Below are positions 7,224-13,729 of a stretch of DNA of 13,729 nucleotides, piece by piece. This stretch comes from Phycisphaerales bacterium UBA2421 (GTDB lineage: Bacteria > Planctomycetota > Phycisphaerae > Tepidisphaerales > Tepidisphaeraceae). The notes under the pieces are model-generated. The model searched no databases and was not told the origin of the DNA. It saw only the letters and a program-made list of their open reading frames with translations. The position numbers were made by a program, and so were the translations under genes. Location: positions 125,440-139,168 of the forward strand of contig DDRH01000010.1 of NCBI GenBank assembly GCA_002343075.1, written 5' to 3'. Each line of letters begins with the position of its first letter. Position 1 is the stretch's first letter.

Positions 7224-10200
7224 ATGATGAAACCGCTTACAATCTCCGTTTTCTCGACCATGATCGGGTGTCTTATGAGTTGCTTTTCATCGGTTGTCAT
7301 CGCGAGGCCGACGTCGTTGCTGGGGGATGATCGGACGTGGCAGCCGATTGCGTCGGATGGCGTTGAAGTGAAGGTATCGCGCGAACAGGGCAGCGATGGT
7401 CAACCCGCGTTGCGGATCGACTACGATTTTACCGCCGGGGCGGGTTATTGCGGCGCGACGCTCGATCTGCCGCTCATTCTGCCGGAAAACTACGACTTGA
7501 CCTTTCATGTCCGTGGCACGGGTCCGGCAAACAACCTTGAGTTGAAACTGGCTGATCCCTCTCTGCTCAATGTCTGGTGGATCAATCGGCGGGCATTCGA
7601 GTGGCCGACAGAATCGACTCGTCTGGCGAACCAGAAGCGGCACTTTCACTTTGCCTGGGGCCCGAGTGGGGGAGAGGCGCTGACGCAACTTGGTCGCATC
7701 GAAGTGATCATCGCAGCAGCCGAAGGGGGGAGTGGAACTGTCTGGGTCGAAGGTTTCAATCTCGCCCCGTTACCGCCGGAGCAGCCGTATACCGGCACGC
7801 CCAGGGTTTTTGCGAGTTCGGGGGCGTTGTCGAACGAAGAACTGCAGAATTTGCTGGAAGACGGTGTGACGTGGACCGCCGCCGGAGACGATCCTTCGCC
7901 GTCGCTGTCGATCGATTTCGGCCAGCCGCGTGACCTCGGCGGGCTGGTGATTCACAAGGCTGCCGAGCACGCACCGAGCGATTTTACCGTGGATGTTTCC
8001 TCTGACGGCCAGAATTGGACGACCATTCGAAAGGTTGTGGGTGCTAATGCGCTGCCATCGGAGCTGATGCTGCCTGATTTGCAAACGCGGTACCTCCGGC
8101 TGGCGTTTGCCGGGGCCACCGCACCTGCCACGGTAAGTAAGATTGGGATTCTCGAAACTGCCGTTGGTGCCTCGCCGAATGCTTTCTGGAAGCACCGCGC
8201 CACGCGGGCCAGGAAGGGTGTGTTTCCGCGAAACTTGCTGGAAGAACAGTCTTACTGGACCGTCATGGGACAGCCGGGCGATGCGCGCGAGGCGTTGATG
8301 AACGAAGAGGGCCAGATCGAAGTGGCGGCGCGCGGTGTTTCGCTGGAGCCGTTTGTTCTGCGTGGCGATCAACTGCTTACCTGGGCCGATGCGAGTCACG
8401 AGCAATCGCTTCGTGATGGCTGGATACCGATTCCGACGGTCGTTCGCACATACAACGGGCTTGAGCTGCGAGTCACGGCATTCGCCGCGGGTGCAGCGGG
8501 GGCGTCTAACCTGCACGCGGCGTATGTACTTCAAAACACCAGCCCGGACGTGGTGGAAGGCAGGATGATCGTAGCCGTGCGCCCGCTGCAGGTGCTCCCG
8601 CCGTGGCAAGACCTGAATATCACCGGCGGCTGGACCGCAATCCGGTCTATTCGGGTCGAAGATGGCTCGATCGTCGTGAACGATGATAAGGACGCGAAGC
8701 GCATCGTGCCCGGTGCTGGCTATGAGCTTACGTTATCGCCTTACGACGCCGGCGATCCTATCGAGCAGTTGAAATCAGGATCGGCACCGCTGGTCGCGTC
8801 TGGTGAGAAGAGCATCATCGATCCGCAAAAGTCGGCGACGGCGCTTATTCACTGGGCGTACGAACTGCAACCGGGCGAGTCGAAGACATTTCTCGCTGCG
8901 GTGCCATTTCATGGGACCGAGGTGCCCGCAGAACTGCCCGCCGATGCTGCAGCGTTTGCGGAGTTGCAGAACACCGTTGCCGCTGACTGGTCGAAGCAGG
9001 TGAACCGCGCCACATTCAAGCTTCCTCCGGCGGCGAAGCAGTTTCATGACACCATTCGGGCTACGCAGGCTTACATTCTCATCAATCACGATGGCAACGG
9101 CTTTCAGCCCGGGTCGCGCACCTATGATCGATCGTGGATGCGCGACGGCTCGATGACCTCGGCGGCGATGCTCGAACTCGGTCACGAGCAATTGGTGAAA
9201 GACTTTGTCAACTGGATCGCACCGTATCAGTTTCCCAGCGGAAAGGTCCCGTGTGTTGTAGACCGCCGGGGGCCTGATCCGGTTCCTGAGCATGATTCTC
9301 ACGGCCAGCTAATCTGGCTCATCGCCAACACCTACCGATATACGCACGACGAGGCGATCGTCCGCAATCACTTTCCGCGGGTGCGGAAGGCTGTTGAGTA
9401 CATCGAGAGCCTGCGGGCCGAACGCATGACCGAAGAGTTCGGCTTAAGCGGGCCCCCGCGGCAGGAGCCTGGTAAGCCGGCGGTGCCAGCCGCCGCGTTC
9501 AGGGGGTTGGTTCCCGAGTCGATCAGCCACGAGGGCTACTCCGCGAAGCCAATGCACAGCTTCTGGGACACCTTCTTCATCCTCCGCGGGTTGAATGACG
9601 CAGCTTATCTGGCTGAAGTGGCCGGCGAGCCGGCTCTGTCGGCGAAGTGGAAATCGCTCACAGAGGAGTTCCGCGAGAGTCTTCGCGCCAGCATTCATGC
9701 GACGCATGCAGCCCACGGCATCGACTACCTGCCTGGCTGTGTCGAACTGGGCGATTTTGATTCGACCTCATCCACCATCCTGCTCTGGCCTGTCGACGAA
9801 GCGGAGAGCTTCCCCCGCGCCTGGCTCGATGCGACGTTTGACCGGGCATGGAAGGAGTTTTTGAAGCGCAGGGAGAGTATGCCCGCAACGTGGACTGCGT
9901 ACACGCCGTATGAAATCCGCCACGTCGGCACCTACCTCAGGCTGGGCCATAAAGATCGCGCCTGGGCTGCGATGGACTACTTCTTCGCGCATCAGCGACC
10001 CGTCGGCTGGCGACACTGGGCAGAAGTCGTGTGGCGTGACCCGCTGGCGCCGAAGATGATCGGCGACATGCCGCATACCTGGGTCGGCAGTGATTTCCTG
10101 AACGCGATGCGTGCAATGTTTGTCTACGAAGACCAACACCAACAGAAGCTGATTTTGCTCGCGGGCTTGCCCGATGCCTGGCTAACCGACCCTGCGGGCG

Positions 10201-10448
10201 TTTCCTTCGCCAACCTTAGAACCGAGTATGGAACGATCAGCGCAACCGCGAAGAACGCTGCGGCCGGGAAGCTGGTGGTGACCGTGAAAGGCTCGTCCAA
10301 CCCGCCGGGAGGAATCGAGCTGCGCTCGCCACTATCGGGGACCATTCTCTCGGCGGCGGTCAATGGCGAGCCGGCTGTCGTGGCGGACAACGGGGTTTTG
10401 ATTACCCGGTTGCCGGCGGAGGTGGTGCTCGAATACGGACGCAAGTGA
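7224..10448 (+). CDS. Secreted six-hairpin glycosidase-like protein with F5/8 type C-like domain
   Basis: This encodes 1074 residues from ATG 7224, which follows AAGGAG at 7212-7217 and starts a signal peptide (MMKPLTISVF to VVIA). An in-frame ATG at 7200 has no ribosome site. Residues about 45-185 form a beta-rich carbohydrate-binding-like domain. Residues about 226-305 match an F5/8 type C (discoidin) fold: SIDFGQPRDLGGLVI, SDGQNWTTI, TRYLRLAF. A supersandwich-like region (about 320-590) precedes the (alpha/alpha)6 region (about 600-970), marked by YDRSWMRDGSM (D641), PEHDSHGQL (E689, D691), HSFWDTFFILRGLNDA and YTPYEIRHVGTYLRLG. A C-terminal beta domain closes the protein. Such architecture is typical of exo-acting glucoamylase- or phosphorylase-like enzymes, but the GH family cannot be named with certainty. 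D641 and E689/D691 are only candidate catalytic acids. It lies 70 bases after the dockerin glycoamylase gene, suggesting sequential attack on one glycan. LMSC in the signal is a poor lipobox. Confidence 0.8.
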   Translation: MMKPLTISVFSTMIGCLMSCFSSVVIARPTSLLGDDRTWQPIASDGVEVKVSREQGSDGQPALRIDYDFTAGAGYCGATLDLPLILPENYDLTFHVRGTGPANNLELKLADPSLLNVWWINRRAFEWPTESTRLANQKRHFHFAWGPSGGEALTQLGRIEVIIAAAEGGSGTVWVEGFNLAPLPPEQPYTGTPRVFASSGALSNEELQNLLEDGVTWTAAGDDPSPSLSIDFGQPRDLGGLVIHKAAEHAPSDFTVDVSSDGQNWTTIRKVVGANALPSELMLPDLQTRYLRLAFAGATAPATVSKIGILETAVGASPNAFWKHRATRARKGVFPRNLLEEQSYWTVMGQPGDAREALMNEEGQIEVAARGVSLEPFVLRGDQLLTWADASHEQSLRDGWIPIPTVVRTYNGLELRVTAFAAGAAGASNLHAAYVLQNTSPDVVEGRMIVAVRPLQVLPPWQDLNITGGWTAIRSIRVEDGSIVVNDDKDAKRIVPGAGYELTLSPYDAGDPIEQLKSGSAPLVASGEKSIIDPQKSATALIHWAYELQPGESKTFLAAVPFHGTEVPAELPADAAAFAELQNTVAADWSKQVNRATFKLPPAAKQFHDTIRATQAYILINHDGNGFQPGSRTYDRSWMRDGSMTSAAMLELGHEQLVKDFVNWIAPYQFPSGKVPCVVDRRGPDPVPEHDSHGQLIWLIANTYRYTHDEAIVRNHFPRVRKAVEYIESLRAERMTEEFGLSGPPRQEPGKPAVPAAAFRGLVPESISHEGYSAKPMHSFWDTFFILRGLNDAAYLAEVAGEPALSAKWKSLTEEFRESLRASIHATHAAHGIDYLPGCVELGDFDSTSSTILLWPVDEAESFPRAWLDATFDRAWKEFLKRRESMPATWTAYTPYEIRHVGTYLRLGHKDRAWAAMDYFFAHQRPVGWRHWAEVVWRDPLAPKMIGDMPHTWVGSDFLNAMRAMFVYEDQHQQKLILLAGLPDAWLTDPAGVSFANLRTEYGTISATAKNAAAGKLVVTVKGSSNPPGGIELRSPLSGTILSAAVNGEPAVVADNGVLITRLPAEVVLEYGRK

Positions 10449-10551
10449 ATCTGGCTCGGGGGGTTAGATCGATGGGCCGGTCCGACGACGCCTGAAATGT
10501 TCAACCACACGAATTGTCGTTACGATGCTGGCCGGAGCATTCGCCGACGCG

Positions 10552-11328
10552 ATGATTACTTTTACCTGTACGGCCTGCAAAACGCTGTTGAACGTCGATG
10601 ACTCGCTCGGCGGGAAGCGGGCGCGCTGTCCCACCTGCATGTCGGCGCAGCTGGTGCCGGTGCCGCAGCGGCAGACGGCGGGGGGGACGGTTCAACTCAG
10701 CGATATTCCCGCCGCCCGCCCACCGCCGCCGACTGGCTTTCAGCGGCCGGCAGCGGGCAGGCGGTACGGTTTCAACTGCGGGTATTGCTCCTCGCGGCTG
10801 GAAGCGAACGAAGGACAAGCCGGCAGCGATGGCCAATGCCCGACATGCGGCAGCAATATCACAATTCCCATCCTCGATCGCTATGGCAGGCTCATCGACC
10901 CGAAGAGCGGCCAGATCATCAAGCCCGATCCGCACCCTGTTCATGCATACGCAGCAGCGGGGCAGCGCGCGCCGAAGATTATTCGGGTGAGCGATGGCAG
11001 CCAGCATATCCAATGCCCGAAGTGCGCCGCCTATTCATCGGTGCAGCACAACAACTGCCGGCAATGTGGTATGCCGTTTACAATGGAAGGCACCACCGTT
11101 GAGGCCGCAGGCGCGAGTAACGGGTTTTGCGTGGCAAGCCTCGTGCTTGGAATCATCGGTATTCCAGCATTCTGTATCGGGATTCTCTCCGGGCTGGCAA
11201 TCATCTTCGGCATCATTGGCTACGGACAGGTGAGCAGCGCTGGCGACCAGGGCGGTAAGGGAATGGCCATCGCAGGAATCATCTGCGGTGGGGTGGGTGC
11301 GTTGCTTTGCGTCCTTCAATGGTTGTGA
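10552..11328 (+). CDS. Triple zinc-ribbon protein with DUF4190-like membrane region
   Basis: This encodes 258 residues. Three Cys4 zinc ribbons are visible: C6/C9 with C26/C29, C76/C79 with C96/C99, and C155/C158 with C169/C172. A Pro-rich linker follows the first. Residues about 190-224 and 237-256 are two very hydrophobic Gly/Ile-rich segments matching the DUF4190 type, with a short GDQGGKGMA loop between. The protein should be anchored in the inner membrane with its ribbons in the cytoplasm. No function is known for this layout, which is common in planctomycetes. ATG 10552 is chosen because MITFTC-AC is the usual N-terminus of such ribbons. An in-frame ATG at 10525 would add nine residues, and neither has a strong ribosome site. 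The gene converges on tsaB with 44 bases between stop codons, which hold no clear terminator. Confidence 0.75.
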   Translation: MITFTCTACKTLLNVDDSLGGKRARCPTCMSAQLVPVPQRQTAGGTVQLSDIPAARPPPPTGFQRPAAGRRYGFNCGYCSSRLEANEGQAGSDGQCPTCGSNITIPILDRYGRLIDPKSGQIIKPDPHPVHAYAAAGQRAPKIIRVSDGSQHIQCPKCAAYSSVQHNNCRQCGMPFTMEGTTVEAAGASNGFCVASLVLGIIGIPAFCIGILSGLAIIFGIIGYGQVSSAGDQGGKGMAIAGIICGGVGALLCVLQWL

Positions 11329-11372
11329 GCAGTCGGGATGCAGGCAGGAGTGCCGCAGGCAGACTCGTACGC

Positions 11373-12110
11373 CTACGTTGCGCCGTTCTGCGCCCTTTGC
11401 AGCCACTTTTCCTCGGCTTCGGGCAGCCGAATATAGATCGGCGTGAGCGTCCAAGGGTCGGCAAACTCTCCGCGGGCGGCCATTTCGGAACCAAGTCGCG
11501 CCACGACTGATGCGCGCGCCCGCCAAGTCGATTCATCGGTAACGATTACATCGGTTAACCCCGTGCTGTCGCCGTTGCTGACAATCGATTCCCTGTGATA
11601 CGCGATTCCTTCGCCCAGTAGATGCACCGGTCGCGGCGATGAGGCGATTGCTCGCTGCAGCGTATCCAGGCGGGCGGGGGCAGTTTCCAGCCAGCCTGTC
11701 CCCGGACCGGGCGTGTTGCGGCTGAATGAGGCTGTAAAGATCTGTCCTCGCTTGGCATCGAGCACGATGACCGCGTGGTTCGCGGTTTCGGGCGCATTCT
11801 CAACCAGCACGCGCACACTCGGCACGGCTACGATCCTACTGCCGCGGGAAAGCGCCATCATCTTCGCAAGCGTGACCGCGATTCGCAGGCCGGTGAACGA
11901 GCCGGGGCCGATCGACAGATAAATGCACTCGACATCCCCCGGCGACCAGCCAGCGGCGCGGGTGTGGCGGTCGATCATTGGCAACACCTGCGCCGCATGC
12001 GCCAGGCCGTGGGGGAATAACTCTTCTACAACCGGTGCATCCGAATCTGGATTAACGATGGCGATCGAACCAACACGGCCCGAGGTTTCGATGGCGATGG
12101 CGCGCGGCAC
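11373..12110 (-). CDS. tsaB: tRNA threonylcarbamoyladenosine biosynthesis protein TsaB
   Basis: This encodes 245 residues. TsaB pairs with TsaD (and TsaE) in the cytoplasm to transfer threonylcarbamoyl onto A37 of ANN-decoding tRNAs. The N-terminal AIAIETSGRVGSIAI is the first phosphate-loop-like strand of the ASKHA fold. LFPHGLAHAAQVLPMID and SIGPGSFTGLRIAVTLAKMMA are the hallmark segments of the TsaB/YeaZ family. VIVLDAKRGQIF is the next conserved strand. The length fits the family. The start is GTG at 12110-12108: it is 2 bases beyond the stop of the upstream gene, is preceded by an AGGA element within that gene's end, and gives the family N-terminus. A longer frame reaching 12215 would add 35 unrelated residues overlapping the upstream gene. 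Translation is probably coupled to that gene. Confidence 0.92.
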   Translation of the reverse strand: MPRAIAIETSGRVGSIAIVNPDSDAPVVEELFPHGLAHAAQVLPMIDRHTRAAGWSPGDVECIYLSIGPGSFTGLRIAVTLAKMMALSRGSRIVAVPSVRVLVENAPETANHAVIVLDAKRGQIFTASFSRNTPGPGTGWLETAPARLDTLQRAIASSPRPVHLLGEGIAYHRESIVSNGDSTGLTDVIVTDESTWRARASVVARLGSEMAARGEFADPWTLTPIYIRLPEAEEKWLQRAQNGAT

Positions 12111-12112
12111 GG

Positions 12113-12742
12113 CTAAGTCCTGCTCGGTTTCATCGGCGTGTGCGACTTCTGTGAGCCGAGGATGACGCCGAGCACTACCGTCAGCATCCCCGCCCCGAAT
12201 AGATACAGCCCCCACTTGGGATGATGAAACAACTGGCTGAGCTTCCCGCCGATGGGTCGATACTCCGGCATGGGCGGCGGTGGGGGGAGGGTGACTAGCT
12301 CAAAGGGGCTGATGTCAGGAGTTGACGGGCGGCCGGGCAGTTCGAGCACGCTGGTGCCCTCGCGCACCATGTTCAACTGCCGCTGCGCCAATCGCTCGGA
12401 CAGGCCGGGGTCGCTGGCGAGCCGAGACAGAAATGCGTCGTTGAGGCTGATCTGCCGATCGATATGGGCAAGCTCGGCGGCCAGTTTTTCACGCTCCCAG
12501 ACCAGGCGCCGGTTCCCATCGGCCGCGGGGATCACCCGTGCCATCGCAATGATGCCGATACCCAGGCAAATCAGCGGAATCGTCCAGGCGCTGCCGTTGG
12601 GCGCGGGTTTGCCATCCGGCTCGGGCGCATCGAGCACCGACTCGGAAACAGCGGTGCCGGCACCCGGCTCGGGAATCGGACGGGTGAGGTCTTCCGGCCG
12701 CAGTTGCAGCGCGTCTTCAAATGGCGTGGTGGTGTGCGGCAT
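12113..12742 (-). CDS. FtsB/DivIC-like septum protein with an extra C-terminal membrane helix
   Basis: This encodes 209 residues. The cytoplasmic N-terminus (1-51) is Pro-rich. A membrane helix covers about 53-70, and a charged coiled-coil-like segment about 78-110 (WEREKLAAELAHIDRQISL). Then comes LSERLAQRQLNMVREGTSVLELP (read in two parts: LSERLAQRQLNMV, REGTSVLELP), which resembles the FtsB/DivIC pattern of an A-R-LGMV-PGE--Y-LP type. This family forms a complex with FtsL and FtsQ in the divisome. Unusually, a Pro-rich stretch (150-163) is followed by a second membrane helix (about 178-196), so the C-terminus returns to the cytoplasm; FtsB and DivIC normally have one helix and about 100 residues. 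Position next to eno matches gammaproteobacterial eno-ftsB synteny. The 124 bases from the enolase stop contain only a small hairpin. ATG 12742 lacks a strong ribosome site. It could also be a planctomycete-specific membrane protein. Confidence 0.6.
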   Translation of the reverse strand: MPHTTTPFEDALQLRPEDLTRPIPEPGAGTAVSESVLDAPEPDGKPAPNGSAWTIPLICLGIGIIAMARVIPAADGNRRLVWEREKLAAELAHIDRQISLNDAFLSRLASDPGLSERLAQRQLNMVREGTSVLELPGRPSTPDISPFELVTLPPPPPMPEYRPIGGKLSQLFHHPKWGLYLFGAGMLTVVLGVILGSQKSHTPMKPSRT

Positions 12743-12805
12743 TTCAATCTACAACGTCATTCAGATGCAGTGCAAGGGCCACAATGGGCGCCACGATGCC
12801 GGCGT

Positions 12806-12823
12806 GCCAGCTGTCAGGCTGGC
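12806..12823 (-). terminator. Small hairpin in the eno-ftsB-like gap
   Basis: GCCAGC at 12806-12811 and GCTGGC at 12818-12823 form a perfect 6-bp stem with a 6-nt loop. It lies 43 bases after the enolase stop (reading leftward). There is no T-run, so it is at best a weak terminator or processing stem, and the gap is short enough for read-through into the next gene. Confidence 0.25.
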
Positions 12824-12866
12824 GACCTTTACACAACTCCCAAATCTTCAATCGTCGCACGGATTC

Positions 12867-13729
<863 letters not shown>

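Noticed and set aside
7263..7290. Possible lipobox (LMSC) in the six-hairpin protein signal peptide
   Set aside because: Met at the -2 position is unusual and the hydrophobic stretch continues beyond the Cys to VVIA, which fits ordinary Sec cleavage better.
7770..8609. 279-codon - strand frame inside the six-hairpin gene
   Set aside because: It is fully antisense to a gene with clear domains and is Arg/His-rich, as expected for a shadow frame.

Overview
The window reads as a GC-rich chromosome segment from the Planctomycetota, most plausibly a Phycisphaerae-like lineage. Three things point there. Three consecutive secreted proteins end in PEP-CTERM sorting tails (V/IPEP, a hydrophobic stretch, then an Arg cluster). 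A large secreted enzyme starts with the planctomycete LEPR-XLL-type motif (here LEQRRLL) and ends in a type I dockerin. A small protein carries three zinc ribbons and a DUF4190-like membrane region. No rRNA, tRNA, CRISPR array, transposase or phage gene was seen, and the placement rests on protein style rather than a marker gene.

Positions 2-10448 (+ strand) form a block of exported, carbohydrate-directed genes. In order: the C-terminal end of a glycoamylase-domain protein (partial at the left edge); a PEP-CTERM protein with a jelly-roll-like body; a second PEP-CTERM protein with a different beta-rich body; a PEP-CTERM SGNH/GDSL-type hydrolase; a 1213-residue protein with three tandem beta-sandwich modules, a glycoamylase (PF10091, GH144-like) catalytic domain and a dockerin; and a 1074-residue secreted protein with a carbohydrate-binding-like domain, an F5/8 type C-like domain and a six-hairpin glycosidase domain. 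The first and fifth genes are paralogues. Together they look like a glycan-degradation locus: an endo-acting glycoamylase/beta-glucanase, an exo-acting six-hairpin enzyme, an esterase and surface proteins that may bind the substrate. The substrate is unknown. Beta-1,2-glucan is a reasonable guess only because characterised GH144 enzymes act on it. Hairpins with terminator-like form follow two of the PEP-CTERM genes, so the block is probably several transcripts.

Positions 10552-11328 (+) encode the zinc-ribbon/DUF4190-like membrane protein. It converges on a leftward (-) housekeeping group: enolase (eno, 5' end cut by the right edge), a FtsB/DivIC-like membrane protein, and tsaB. The last two are separated by only 2 bases, which fixes a GTG start for tsaB. 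The eno-ftsB order resembles the arrangement in gammaproteobacteria and supports reading the middle gene as a divisome protein.

The main limit is that all family assignments come from motifs read by eye. The glycosidase families and the bodies of the first two PEP-CTERM proteins are the least certain.
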